DNA of 64,000 nt from positions 29,913,843-29,977,842 of the forward strand of contig CM072810.1 in assembly GCA_037013495.1 (NCBI GenBank). Reading direction: 5' to 3'. The position numbers and the translations under genes are program-made. Below, in pieces: positions 24,247-37,851 of the stretch. Positions within the stretch are counted from its first letter, which is position 1. Each line of letters begins with the position of its first letter. The DNA comes from Hippophae tibetana (lineage: Eukaryota; Streptophyta; Magnoliopsida; Rosales; Elaeagnaceae). The notes under the pieces were generated by a model that saw only the letters and a program-made list of their open reading frames with translations, did not search any database and had not been told where the DNA came from.

Positions 24247-26613
24247 ATTAGATTGAGAAATTCATTCCAATAATACCTTATCATTTTCAAGCCAAAGTTA
24301 CCTTGTTTTAGTCCATTTACAAGCCCACTGAACATACTCTTAAATGAATCCGTTGGGCAAGTATTCGAACTACATAACTTGTGGCCAAGATGAGAGCAAT
24401 CTACTTTCGAGGAGGGAAAGAACTTAGGTCTCAAGACATCAAGGATAGTGGATCGAGCGAACATGTTTTTGACCAAATTGCTAGAAATGATGACTCTAAT
24501 CCCAATGAAGAGAAAATGGCTCTACTTACGGAGAGATTAACCAAATTTCTTAGAAAGAAGAGACCCCTTTTTTTTATGATTATTTAAAAAAGGGTAATTA
24601 GAGCTCTCAAATGATTATTACAATGAATTTAAAATTGTACTTCTTGAAAACTACATGAATGATTTTGGAGACCACTCATATAAGCATTTCGACATTTAAA
24701 TAATTCTAGAATTATGAAGTTGAATTGAAGTTTGGAATTCTATAACATGCAAGAGGATGAAACTTTTGACAAAGTCTTTGCATGTTTTTCAAACATTATC
24801 AAGTACTTGTAAAACTTAGGTGGACCTATTATTAAAGAAAATTAGATTGAGAAATTCATACCTATAATACCTTATCATTTTCAAGCCAAAGTTACCTTGC
24901 TTTAGTCCATTTACAAGCCCACTGAACATACTCTTAAATGAATCAGTTGGGCAAGTATTCGAACTACATAACTTGTGGCCAAGATGAGAGCAATCTACTT
25001 TCGAGGAGGGAAAAAACTTAGGTCTCAAGACATCAAGGATAGTTGATCGAGCGAACATGTTTTTGACCAAATTGTTAGAAATGATGACTCTAATCCCAAT
25101 GAAGAGAAAATGGCTCTACTTACGGAGAGATTTACCAAATTTCTTAGAAAGAAGAGACCCTTTTTTTGGATTATTTAAAAAAAGGTAATTAGAGGTCTAA
25201 AATAATTATTACGATTAATTTAAAATTGTACTTCTTCGAAACAACATGAATGATTTTGGAGACCACTCATATAAGCATTTCCACATTTAAATAATTCTAG
25301 AATTATGACGTTGAATTGAAGTTTGGATTTCTATAACATGCAAGAGGATGAAACTTTTGACAAAATCTTTGCATGTTTTTCAAACATTATCAAGTACTTG
25401 TAAAACTTAGGTGGACCTATTAGTAAAGAAAATTAGATTGAGAAATTCATTCCTATAATACCTTATAATTTTCAAGCCAAAGTTACCTTGCTTTAGTCCA
25501 TGTAGAAGCCCATTGAACATACTCTTAAATGAATCTGTTGGGCAAGTATTCGAACTGCATCACTTTTGGCCGACATAGAGCAATCTACTTTCGAGGAGGG
25601 AAAGAACTTGGCCCTCAAGACATCAAGGATAGTGGTCCGAGCAAACATAATTTTGACCCAATTGTTAGAAATGACGACTCTAATCCCAATGAAGAGAAAA
25701 AGGCTCTACTTGCCGAGAGATTAACCAAACTTTTTAGAAAGAAGAAACCTTTTTTTTATGATTATTTAAAAAAAGGTAATTAGAGCTCTCAAATGATTAT
25801 TACAATGAATTTAAAATTGTACTTCTTGAAAACAACATGAATGATTTTTTAGACCACTCATATAAGCATTTCAACATTTAAATAATTCTAGAATTATGAA
25901 GTTGAATTGAAGTTTGGAATTCTATAACATGCAAGAGGATGAAACTTTTGACAAAGTCCTTGCATGTTTTTCAAACATTATCATGTACTTGTAAAACTTA
26001 AGTGGACCTATTAGTAAAGAAAATTAGATTGAGAAATTCATTCCTATAATACCTTATCATTTTCAAGCCAAAGTTACCTTGCTTTAGTCCATGTAGAAGC
26101 CCATTAAACATACACTTAAATGAATCTATTGGGCAAGTATTCGAACTGCATCACTTTTGGTCGAGATAGAGCATTCTACTTTCGAGGAGGGTAAGAACTT
26201 GGCCCTCAAGACATCAAGGATAGTGGTCCGATCGAACATGATTTTGACCCAATTGTTAGAAATGATGACTCTAATCCCAATGAAGAGAAAAAGGCTCTAC
26301 TTGCCGAGAGATTAACCAAATTTTTTAGAAAGAAGAAACCTTTTTTTTATGATTATTTAAAAAAGGGTAATTAGAGCTCTCAAATGATTATTACAATGAA
26401 TTTAAAATTGTACTTCTTGAAAACTACATGAATGATTTTGGAGACCACTCATATAAGCATTTCGACATTTAAATAATTCTAGAATTATGAAGTTGAATTG
26501 AAGTTTGGAATTCTATAACATGAAATAGGATGAAACTTTTGACAAAGCCTTTTCATGTTTTTCAAACATTATCAAGTACTTGTAAAACTTAGGTGGACCT
26601 ATTAGTAAAGAAA
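24247..26613 (+). repeat. Four-monomer HOR with A/D hybrid first monomer
   Basis: Monomers start at 24247 (hybrid), 24841 (B), 25432 (C) and 26023 (D), total 2367 bp. The first is 594 bp, the longest seen. It is type A up to TTACGGAGAG, then switches to D (GATTAACC, ATGATTATTT, GAGCTCTC, AAAACTACATG), and returns to an A-like tail (CATGCAAGAGG, CTTTGCATG). It shares AATCCGTTGGG with the hybrid at 1776 and TTGTTTTAGTCC with the monomer at 11830. Confidence 0.82.
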
Positions 26614-28978
26614 ATTAGATTGAGAAATTCATTCCAATAATACCTTATCATTTTCAAGCCAAAGTTACCTTGCTTTAGTCCATTTACAAGGCCACTGAAC
26701 TTACTCTTAAATGAATCAGTTGGGCAAGTATTCGAACTACATAACTTGTGGCCAAGATGAGAGCAATCTACTTTCGAGGAGGGAAAGAACTTAGGTCTCA
26801 AGACATCAAGGATAGTGGATCGAGCGAACATGTTTTTGACCAAATTGCTAGAAATGATGACTCTAATCCCAATGAAGAGAAAATGGCTCTACTTACGGAG
26901 AGATTTACCAAATTTCTTAGAAAGAAGAGACCCCTTTTTTTGGATTATTTAAAAAAAGGTAATTAGAGGTCTAAAATGATTATTACGATGAATTTAAAAT
27001 TGTACTTCTTCGAAACAACTTGAATGATTTTGGAGACCACTCATATAAGCATTTCAACATTTAAATAATTCTAGAATTATGAAGTTGAATTGAAGTTTGG
27101 AATTCTATAACATGCAAGAGGATGAAACTTTTGACAAAGTCTTTGCATGTTTTTCAAACATTATCAAGTACTTGTAAAACTTAGGTGGACCTATTATTAA
27201 AGAAAATTAGATTGAGAAATTCATACCTATAATACCTTATCATTTTCAAGCCAAAGTTACCTTGCTTTAGTCCATTTACAAGCCCACTGAACATACTCTT
27301 AAATGAATTAGTTGGGCAAGTATTCGAACTACATAACTTGTGGCCAAGATGAGAGCAATCTACTTTCGAGGAGGGAAAAAACTTAGGTCTCAAGACATCA
27401 AGGATAGTTGATCGAGCGAACATGTTTTTGACCAAATTGTTAGAAATGATGACTCTAATCCCAATGAAGAGAAAATGGCTCTACTTACGGAGAGATTTAC
27501 CAAATTTCTTAGAAAGAAGAGACCCTTTTTTTGGATTATTTAAAAAAAGGTAATTAGAGGTCTAAAATAATTATTACGATTAATTTAAAATTGTACTTCT
27601 TCGAAACAACATGAATGATTTTGGAGACCACTCATATAAGCATTTCCACATTTAAATAATTGTAGAATTATGACGTTGAATTGAAGTTTGGATTTCTATA
27701 ACATGCAAGAGGATGAAACTTTTGACAAAATCTTTGCATGTTTTTCAAACATTATCAAGTACTTGTAAAACTTAGGTGGACCTATTAGTAAAGAAAAGTA
27801 GATTGAGAAATTCATTCCTATAATACCTTATCATATTCAAGCCAAAGTTACCTTGCTTTAGTCCATGTAGAAGCCCATTGAACATACTCTTAAATGAATC
27901 TGTTGGGCAAGTATTCGAACTGCATCACTTTTGGCCGACATAGAGCAATCTACTTTCGAGGAGGGAAAGAACTTGGCCCTCAAGACATCAAGGATAGTGG
28001 TCCGAGCAAACATGATTTTGACCCAATTGTTAGAAATGATGACTCTAATCCCAATGAAGAGAAAAAGGCTCTACTTGCCGAGAGATTAACCAAACTTTTT
28101 AGAAAGAAGAAACCTTTTTTTTATGATTATTTAAAAAAAGGTAATTAGAGCTCTCAAATGATTATTACAATGAATTTAAAATTGTACTTCTTGAAAACAA
28201 CATGAATGATTTTTTAGACCACTCATATAAGCATTTCAACATTTAAATAATTCTAGAATTATGAAGTTGAATTGAAGTTTGGAATTCTATAACATGCAAG
28301 AGGATGAAACTTTTGACAAAGTCCTTGCATGTTTTTCAAACATTATCATGTACTTGTAAAACTTAAGTGGACCTATTAGTAAAGAAAATTAGATTGAGAA
28401 ATTCATTCCTATAATACCTTATCATTTTCAAGCCAAAGTTACCTCGCTTTAGTCCATGTAGAAGCCCATTAAACATACTCTTAAATGAATCTGTTGGGCA
28501 AGTATTCGAACTGCATCACTTTTGGTCGAGATAGAGCATTCTACTTTCGAGGAGGGTAAGAACTTGGCCCTCAAGACATCAAGGATAGTGGTCCGATCGA
28601 ACATGATTTTGACCCAATTGTTAGAAATGATGACTCTAATCCCAATGAAGAGAAAAAGGCTCTACTTGCCGAGAGATTAACCAAATTTTTTAGAAAGAAG
28701 AAACCTTTTTTTTATGATTATTTAAAAAAGGGTAATTAGAGCTCTCAAATGATTATTACAATGAATTTAAAATTGTACTTCTTGAAAACTACATGAATGA
28801 TTTTGGAGACCACTCATATAAGCATTTCGACATTTAAATAATTCTAGAATTATGAAGTTGAATTGAAGTTTGGAATTCTATAACATGAAATAGGATGAAA
28901 CTTTTGACAAAGCCTTTTCATGTTTTTCAAACATTATCAAGTACTTGTAAAACTTAGGTGGACCTATTAGTAAAGAAA
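26614..28978 (+). repeat. Canonical four-monomer HOR A-B-C-D
   Basis: Monomers start at 26614 (A), 27206 (B), 27797 (C) and 28388 (D), total 2365 bp. Private variants are CAAGGCCACTGAACTTACTC in A, AATTGTAGAATT in B and CATATTCAAGCC in C. All return 2365 bp downstream, so this unit and the next are recent duplicates. The D has one private change, TTACCTCGCTTTAG. Confidence 0.88.
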
Positions 28979-31936
28979 ATTAGATTGAGAAATTCATTCC
29001 AATAATACCTTATCATTTTCAAGCCAAAGTTACCTTGCTTTAGTCCATTTACAAGGCCACTGAACTTACTCTTAAATGAATCAGTTGGGCAAGTATTCGA
29101 ACTACATAACTTGTGGCCAAGATGAGAGCAATCTACTTTCGAGGAGGGAAAGAACTTAGGTCTCAAGACATCAAGGATAGTGGATCGAGCGAACATGTTT
29201 TTGACCAAATTGCTAGAAATGATGACTCTAATCCCAATGAAGAGAAAATGGCTCTACTTACGGAGAGATTTACCAAATTTCTTAGAAAGAAGAGACCCCT
29301 TTTTTTGGATTATTTAAAAAAAGGTAATTAGAGGTCTAAAATGATTATTACGATGAATTTAAAATTGTACTTCTTCGAAACAACTTGAATGATTTTGGAG
29401 ACCACTCATATAAGCATTTCAACATTTAAATAATTCTAGAATTATGAAGTTGAATTGAAGTTTGGAATTCTATAACATGCAAGAGGATGAAACTTTTGAC
29501 AAAGTCTTTGCATGTTTTTCAAACATTATCAAGTACTTGTAAAACTTAGGTGGACCTATTATTAAAGAAAATTAGATTGAGAAATTCATACCTATAATAC
29601 CTTATCATTTTCAAGCCAAAGTTACCTTGCTTTAGTCCATTTACAAGCCCACTGAACATACTCTTAAATGAATTAGTTGGGCAAGTATTCGAACTACATA
29701 ACTTGTGGCCAAGATGAGAGCAATCTACTTTCGAGGAGGGAAAAAACTTAGGTCTCAAGACATCAAGGATAGTTGATCGAGCGAACATGTTTTTGACCAA
29801 ATTGTTAGAAATGATGACTCTAATCCCAATGAAGAGAAAATGGCTCTACTTACGGAGAGATTTACCAAATTTCTTAGAAAGAAGAGACCCTTTTTTTGGA
29901 TTATTTAAAAAAAGGTAATTAGAGGTCTAAAATAATTATTACGATTAATTTAAAATTGTACTTCTTCGAAACAACATGAATGATTTTGGAGACCACTCAT
30001 ATAAGCATTTCCACATTTAAATAATTGTAGAATTATGACGTTGAATTGAAGTTTGGATTTCTATAACATGCAAGAGGATGAAACTTTTGACAAAATCTTT
30101 GCATGTTTTTCAAACATTATCAAGTACTTGTAAAACTTAGGTGGACCTATTAGTAAAGAAAAGTAGATTGAGAAATTCATTCCTATAATACCTTATCATA
30201 TTCAAGCCAAAGTTACCTTGCTTTAGTCCATGTAGAAGCCCATTGAACATACTCTTAAATGAATCTGTTGGGCAAGTATTCGAACTGCATCACTTTTGGC
30301 CGACATAGAGCAATCTACTTTCGAGGAGGGAAAGAACTTGGCCCTCAAGACATCAAGGATAGTGGTCCGAGCACACATGATTTTGACCCAATTGTTAGAA
30401 ATGATGACTCTAATCCCAATGAAGAGAAAAAGTCTCTACTTGCCGAGAGATTAACCAAACTTTTTAGAAAGAAGAAACCTTTTTTTTATGATTATTTAAA
30501 AAAAGGTAATTAGAGCTCTCAAATGATTATTACAATGAATTTAAAAATTGTACTTCTTGAAAACAACATGAATGATTTTTTAGACCACTCATATAAGCAT
30601 TTCAACATTTAAATAATTCTAGAATTATGAAGTTGAATTGAAGTTTGGAATTCTATAACATGCAAGAGGATGAAACTTTTGACAAAGTCCTTGCATGTTT
30701 TTCAAACATTATCATGTACTTGTAAAACTTAAGTGGACCTATTAGTAAAGAAAATTAGATTGAGAAATTCATTCCTATAATACCTTATCATTTTCAAGCC
30801 AAAGTTACCTTGCTTTAGTCCATGTAGAAGCCCATTAAACATACTCCTAAATGAATCTGTTGGGCAAGTATTCGAACTGCATCACTTTTGGTCGAGATAG
30901 AGCATTCTACTTTCGAGGAGGGTAAGAACTTGGCCCTCAAGACATCAAGGATAGTGGTCCGATCGAACATGATTTTGACCCAATTGTTAGAAATGATGAC
31001 TCTAATCCCAATGAAGAGAAAAAGGCTCTACTTGCCGAGAGATTAACCAAACTTTTTAGAAAGAAGAAACCTTTTTTTTATGATTATTTAAAAAAAGGTA
31101 ATTAGAGCTCTCAAATGATTATTACAATGAATTTAAAAATTGTACTTCTTGAAAACAACATGAATGATTTTTTAGACCACTCATATAAGCATTTCAACAT
31201 TTAAATAATTCTAGAATTATGAAGTTGAATTGAAGTTTGGAATTCTATAACATGCAAGAGGATGAAACTTTTGACAAAGTCCTTGCATGTTTTTCAAACA
31301 TTATCATGTACTTGTAAAACTTAAGTGGACCTATTAGTAAAGAAAATTAGATTGAGAAATTCATTCCTATAATACCTTATCATTTTCAAGCCAAAGTTAC
31401 CTTGCTTTAGTCCATGTAGAAGCCCATTAAACATACTCCTAAATGAATCTGTTGGGCAAGTATTCGAACTGCATCACTTTTGGTCGAGATAGAGCATTCT
31501 ACTTTCGAGGAGGGTAAGAACTTGGCCCTCAAGACATCAAGGATAGTGGTCCGATCGAACATGATTTTGACCCAATTGTTAGAAATGATGACTCTAATCC
31601 CAATGAAGAGAAAAAGGCTCTACTTGCCGAGAGATTAACCAAATTTTTTAGAAAGAAGAAACCTTTTTTTTATGATTATTTAAAAAAAGGTAATTAGAGC
31701 TCTCAAATGATTATTACAATGAATTTAAAATTGTACTTCTTGAAAACTACATGAATGCTTTTGGAGACCACTCATATAAGCTTTTCGACATTTAAATAAT
31801 TCTAGAATTATGAAGTTGAATTGAAGTTTGGAATTCTATAACATGCAAGAGGATGAAACTTTTGACAAAGTCTTTTCATGTTTTTCAAACATTATCAAGT
31901 ACTTGTAAAACTTAGGTGTACCTATTAGTAAAGAAA
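28979..31936 (+). repeat. Five-monomer HOR variant A-B-C-D/C-D
   Basis: Monomers start at 28979 (A), 29571 (B), 30162 (C), 30754 (D/C) and 31346 (D). The 30754 monomer has a D head (GGTCGAGATAG, CATACTCCTAAATG). Its second half is type C (AAACTTTTTAGAAAG, GATTTTTTAGACC) with an extra A in TTTAAAAATTG, copied from the C at 30162. The monomer at 31346 repeats the D head with a D body. A one-monomer unequal exchange explains the extra unit. Confidence 0.84.
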
Positions 31937-33119
31937 ATTAGATTGAGAAATTCATTCCAATAATACCTTATCATTTTCAAGCCAAAGTTACCTTGCTTTA
32001 GTCCATTTACAAGCCCACTGAACATACTCTTAAATGAATCAGTTGGGCAAGTATTCGAACTACATAACTTGTGGCCAAGATGAGAGCAATCTACTTTCGA
32101 GGAGGGAAAGAACTTAGGTCTCAAGTCATCAAGGATAGTGGATCGAGCGAACATGTTTTTGACCAAATTGCTAGAAATGATGACTCTAATCCCAATGAAG
32201 AGAAAATGGCTCTACTTACGGAGAGATTTACCAAATTTCTTAGAAAGAAGAGACCCCTTTTTTTGGATTATTTAAAAAAAGGTAATTAGAGGTCTAAAAT
32301 GATTATTACGATGAATTTAAAATTGTACTTCTTCGAAACAACTTGAATGATTTTGGAGACCACTCATATAAGCATTTCAACATTTAAATAATTCTAGAAT
32401 TATGAAGTTGAATTGAAGTTTGGAATTCTATAACATGCAAGAGGATGAAATTTTTGACAAAGTCTTTGCATTTTTTTCAAACATTATCAAGTACTTGTAA
32501 AACTTAGGTGGACCTATTATTAAAGAAAATTAGATTGAGAAATTCATACCTATAATACCTTATCATTTTCAAGCCAAAGTTACCTTGCTTTAGTCCATTT
32601 ACAAGCCCACTGAACATACTCTTAAATGAATCAGTTGGGCAAGTATTCGAACTACATAACTTGTGGCCAAGATGAGAGCAATCTACTTTCGAGGAGGGAA
32701 AAAACTTAGGTCTCAAGACATCAAGGATAGTTGATCGAGCGAACATGTTTTTGACCAAATTGTTAGAAATGATGACTCTAATCCCAATGAAGAGAAAATG
32801 GCTCTACTTACGGAGAGATTTACCAAATTTCTTAGAAAGAAGAGACCCTTTTTTTGGATTATTTAAAAAAAGGTAATTAGAGGTCTAAAATAATTATTAC
32901 GATTAATTTAAAATTGTACTTCTTCGAAACAACATGAATGATTTTGGAGACCACTCATATAAGCATTTCCACATTTAAATAATTCTAGAATTATGACGTT
33001 GAATTGAAGTTTGGATTTCTATAACATGCAAGAGGATGAAACTTTTGACAAAATCTTTGCATGTTTTTCAAACATTATCAAGTACTTGTAAAACTTAGGT
33101 GGACCTATTAGTAAAGAAA
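31937..33119 (+). repeat. A-B pair at the end of zone I
   Basis: Monomers start at 31937 (A) and 32529 (B). A carries CTCAAGTCATCAAGG, otherwise seen only at 21883. Its tail has two private changes, GATGAAATTTTTGAC and TTTGCATTTTTTTC, which reappear at 43681-43720. These are the last canonical A and B monomers before modified types take over. Confidence 0.85.
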
Positions 33120-34893
33120 AGTAGATTGAGAAATTCATTCCTATAATACCTTATCATTTTCAAGCCAAAGTTACCTTGCTTTAGTCCATGTAGAAGCCCA
33201 TTGAACATACTCTTAAATGAATCTGTTGGGCAAGTATTCGAACTGCATCACTTTTGGCCGACATAGAGCAATCTACTTTCGAGGAGGGAAAGAACTTGGC
33301 CCTCAAGACATCAAGGATAGTGGTCCGAGAAAACATGATTTTGACCCAATTGTTAGAAATGATGACTCTAATCCCAATGAAGAGAAAAAGGCTCTACTTG
33401 CCGAGAGATTAACCAAACTTTTTAGAAAGAAGAAACCTTTTTTTTATGATTATTTAAAAAAAGGTAATTAGAGCTCTCAAATGATTATTACAATGAATTT
33501 AAAATTGTACTTCTTGAAAACAACATGAATGATTTTGGAGACCACTCATATAAGCATTTCAAAATTTAAATAATTCTAGAATTATGAAATTGAATTGAAG
33601 TTTGGAATTCTATAACATGCAAGTGGATGAAACTTTTTTACAAAGTCTTTGCATGTTTTTCAAACATAATCATGTACTTGTAAAACTTAAGTGGACCTAT
33701 TAGTAAAGAAACTTAGATTGAGAAATTCATTCCTATAATACCTTATCATTTTCAAGCCAAAGTTACCTTGCTTTAGTCCATGTAGAAGCCCATTAAACAT
33801 ACTCTTAAATGAATCTGTTGGGCAAGTATTCGAACTGCATCACTTTTGGTCGAGATAGAGCAATCTACTTTCGAGGAGGGTAAGAACTTGGCCCTCAAGA
33901 CATCAAGGATAGTGGTCTGATCGAACATGATTTTGACCCAATTGTTAGAAATGATGACTCTAATCCCAATGAAGAGAAAAAGGCTCTACTTGCCGAGAGA
34001 TTAACCAAATTTTTTAGAAAGAAGAAACCTTTTTTTTATGATTATTTAAAAAAAGGTAATTAGAGCTCTCAAATGATTATTACGATGAATTTAAAATTGT
34101 ACTTCTTCGAAACAACATGAATGATTTTGGAGACCACTCATATAAGCATTTCGACATTTAAATAATTCTAGAATTATGAAGTTGAATTGAAGTTTGGAAT
34201 TCTATAACATGCTAGAGGATGAAACTTTTGACAAAGTCTTTGCATGTTTTTCAAACATTATCAAGTACTTGTAAAACTTAGGTGGACCTATTAGTAAAGA
34301 AAATTAGATTGAGAAATTCATACCTATAATACCTTATCATTTTCAAGCCAAAGTTACCTTGCTTTAGTCTATTTACAAGCCAATTGAACATACTCTTAAA
34401 TGAATCAGTTGGGCAAGTATTCGAACTGCATAACTTGTGGCCAAGATGAGAGCAATCTACTTTCGAGGAGGGAAAGAACTTAGGTCTCAAGACATCAACG
34501 ATAGTTGATCGAGCGAACATGTTTTTGACCAAATTGCTAGAAATGATGACTCTAATCCCAATGAAGAGAAAATGGTTCTACTTGCGGAGAGATTTACTAA
34601 ACTTCTTAGAAAGAAGAGACCCTTTTTTTGGATTATTTAAAAAAAGGTAATTAGAGGTCTAAAATGATTATTACGATGAATTTAAAATTTTACTTCTTCG
34701 AAACAACATGAATGATTTTGGAGACCACTCATATAAGCATTTCCACATTTAAATAATTCTAGAATTATGACGTTGAATTGAAGTTTGGATTTCTATAACA
34801 TGCAAGAGGATGAAACTTTTGACAAAATCTTTGCATGTTTTTCAAACATTATCAAGTACTTGTAAAACTTAGGTGGACCTATTAGTAAAGAAA
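33120..34893 (+). repeat. Three-monomer block C'-D'-E (first copy)
   Basis: Monomers start at 33120 (C'), 33712 (D') and 34303 (E), total 1774 bp. C' has GTCCGAGAAAACATG, CATTTCAAAATTT, GAAATTGAATTG and CAAGTGGATG. D' has GTGGTCTGATCG and a changed start (AAACTTAGATTG). E has AGTCTATTTACAAGCC, ATCAACGATAG and ATGGTTCTACTTGCGG, but ends in a B-type tail. A nearly exact copy follows at 34894, offset 1774 bp. Confidence 0.85.
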
Positions 34894-35485
34894 AGTAGAT
34901 TGAGAAATTCATTCCTATAATACCTTATCATTTTCAAGCCAAAGTTACCTTGCTTTAGTCCATGTAGAAGCCCATTGAACATACTCTTAAATGAATCTGT
35001 TGGGCAAGTATTCGAACTGCATCACTTTTGGCCGACATAGAGCAATCTACTTTCGAGGAGGGAAAGAACTTGGCCCTCAAGACATCAAGGATAGTGGTCC
35101 GAGAAAACATGATTTTGACCCAATTGTTAGAAATGATGACTCTAATCCCAATGAAGAGAAAAAGGCTCTACTTGCCGAGAGATTAACCAAACTTTTTAGA
35201 AAGAAGAAACCTTTTTTTTATGATTATTTAAAAAAAGGTAATTAGAGCTCTCAAATGATTATTACAATGAATTTAAAATTGTACTTCTTGAAAACAACAT
35301 GAATGATTTTGGAGACCACTCATATAAGCATTTCAAAATTTAAATAATTCTAGAATTATGAAATTGAATTGAAGTTTGGAATTCTATAACATGCAAGTGG
35401 ATGAAACTTTTTTACAAAGTCTTTGCATGTTTTTCAAACATAATCATGTACTTGTAAAACTTAAGTGGACCTATTAGTAAAGAAA
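34894..35485 (+). repeat. C' monomer preceding the D'-E-F-D'' HOR
   Basis: This monomer copies that at 33120, including GAGAAAACATG and CAAGTGGATGAAACTTTTTT. With the D' and E that follow it makes the second copy of the 1774-bp C'-D'-E unit. It is the last C' before the zone II four-monomer repeat takes over. Confidence 0.84.
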
Positions 35486-37851
35486 CTTAGATTGAGAAAT
35501 TCATTCCTATAATACCTTATCATTTTCAAGCCAAAGTTACCTTGCTTTAGTCCATGTAGAAGCCCATTAAACATACTCTTAAATGAATCTGTTGGGCAAG
35601 TATTCGAACTGCATCACTTTTGGTCGAGATAGAGCAATCTACTTTCGAGGAGGGTAAGAACTTGGCCCTCAAGACATCAAGGATAGTGGTCTGATCGAAC
35701 ATGATTTTGACCCAATTGTTAGAAATGATGACTCTAATCCCAATGAAGAGAAAAAGGCTCTACTTGCCGAGAGATTAACCAAATTTTTTAGAAAGAAGAA
35801 ACCTTTTTTTTATGATTATTTAAAAAAAGGTAATTAGAGCTCTCAAATGATTATTACGATGAATTTAAAATTGTACTTCTTCGAAACAACATGAATGATT
35901 TTGGAGACCACTCATATAAGCATTTCGACATTTAAATAATTCTAGAATTATGAAGTTGAATTGAAGTTTGGAATTCTATAACATGCTAGAGGATGAAACT
36001 TTTGACAAAGTCTTTGCATGTTTTTCAAACATTATCAAGTACTTGTAAAACTTAGGTGGACCTATTAGTAAAGAAAATTAGATTGAGAAATTCATACCTA
36101 TAATACCTTATCATTTTCAAGCCAAAGTTACCTTGCTTTAGTCTATTTACAAGCCAATTGAACATACTCTTAAATGAATCAGTTGGGCAAGTATTCGAAC
36201 TGCATAACTTGTGGCCAAGATGAGAGCAATCTACTTTCGAGGAGGGAAAGAACTTAGGTCTCAAGACATCAACGATAGTTGATCGAGCGAACATGTTTTT
36301 GACCAAATTGCTAGAAATGATGACTCTAATCCCAATGAAGAGAAAATGGTTCTACTTGCGGAGAGATTTACTAAACTTCTTAGAAAGAAGAGACCCTTTT
36401 TTTGGATTATTTAAAAAAAGGTAATTAGAGGTCTAAAATGATTATTACGATGAATTTAAAATTTTACTTCTTCGAAACAACATGAATGATTTTGGAGACC
36501 ACTCATATAAGCATTTCCACATTTAAATAATTCTAGAATTATGACGTTGAATTGAAGTTTGGAATTCTATAACATGCTAGAGGATGAAACTTTTGACAAA
36601 GTCTTTGCATGTTTTTCTAACATTATCAAGTACTTGTAAAACTTAGGTGGACCTATTATTAAAGAAAATTAGATTGAGAAATTCATTCCTATAATACCTT
36701 ATCATTTTCAAGCCAAAGTTACCTTGCTTTAGTCCATTTACAAGCCCACTGAACATACTCTTAAATGAATCAGTTGGGCAAGTATTCGAACTACATAACT
36801 TGTGGCCAAGATGAGAGCAATCTACTTTCGAGGAGGGAAAGAACTTAGGTCTCAAGACATCAAGGATAGTTGATCGAGCGAACATGTTTTTGACCAAATT
36901 GTTAGAAATGATGACTCTAATCCCAATGAAGAGAAAATGGCTCTACTTGCCGAGAGATTAACCAAACTTTTTAGAAAGAAGAAACCTTTTTTTTATGATT
37001 ATTTAAAAAAAGGTAATTAGAGCTCTCAAATGATTATTACAATGAATTTAAAATTGTACTTCTTGAAAACAACATGAATGATTTTGGAGACAACTCATAT
37101 AAGCATTTCAACATTTAAATAATTCTAGAATTATGAAATTGAATTGAAGTTTGGAATTCTATAACATGCAAGTGGATGAAACTTTTGACAAAGTCTTTGC
37201 ATGTTTTTCAAACATTATCATGTACTTGTAAAACTTAAGTGGACCTATTAGTAAAGAAAATTAGATTGAGAAATTCATTCCTATAATACCTTATCATTTT
37301 CAAGCCAAAGTTACCTTGCTTTAGTCCATGTAGAAGCCCATTAAACATACTCTTAAATGAATCTGTTGGGCAAGTATTCGAACTGCATCACTTTTGATCG
37401 AGATAGAGCAATCTACTTTCGAGGAGGATAAGAACTTGGCCCTCAAGACATCAAGGATAGTGGTCTGATCGAACATGATTTTGACCCAATTGTTAGAAAT
37501 GATGACTCTAATCCCAATGAAGATAAAAAGGCTCTACTTGCCGAGAGATTAACCAAACTTTTTAGAAAGAAGAAACCTTTTTTTTATGATTATTTAAAAA
37601 AAGGTAATTAGAGCTCTCAAATGATTATTACAATGAATTTAAAATTGTACTTCTTGAAAACAACATGAATGATTTTGGAGACCACTCATATAAGCATTTC
37701 AAAATTTAAATAATTCTAGAATTATGAAATTGAATTGAAGTTTGGAATTCTATAACATGCAAGTGGATGAAACTTTTTTACAAAGTCTTTGCATGTTTTT
37801 CAAACATAATCATGTACTTGTAAAACTTAAGTGGACCTATTAGTAAAGAAA
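35486..37851 (+). repeat. Zone II HOR D'-E-F-D'', copy 1
   Basis: Monomers start at 35486 (D'), 36077 (E), 36668 (F) and 37260 (D''), total 2366 bp. F has a B-like head (CCATTTACAAG, AGTTGATCG), then a C-like second half (GAGATTAACC, ATGATTATTT) and GAGACAACTCAT. D'' has TTTTGATCGAGATAG, GAGGATAAGAAC and GAAGATAAAAAGG. The first half of this copy doubles as the end of the repeated C'-D'-E unit. Confidence 0.86.
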
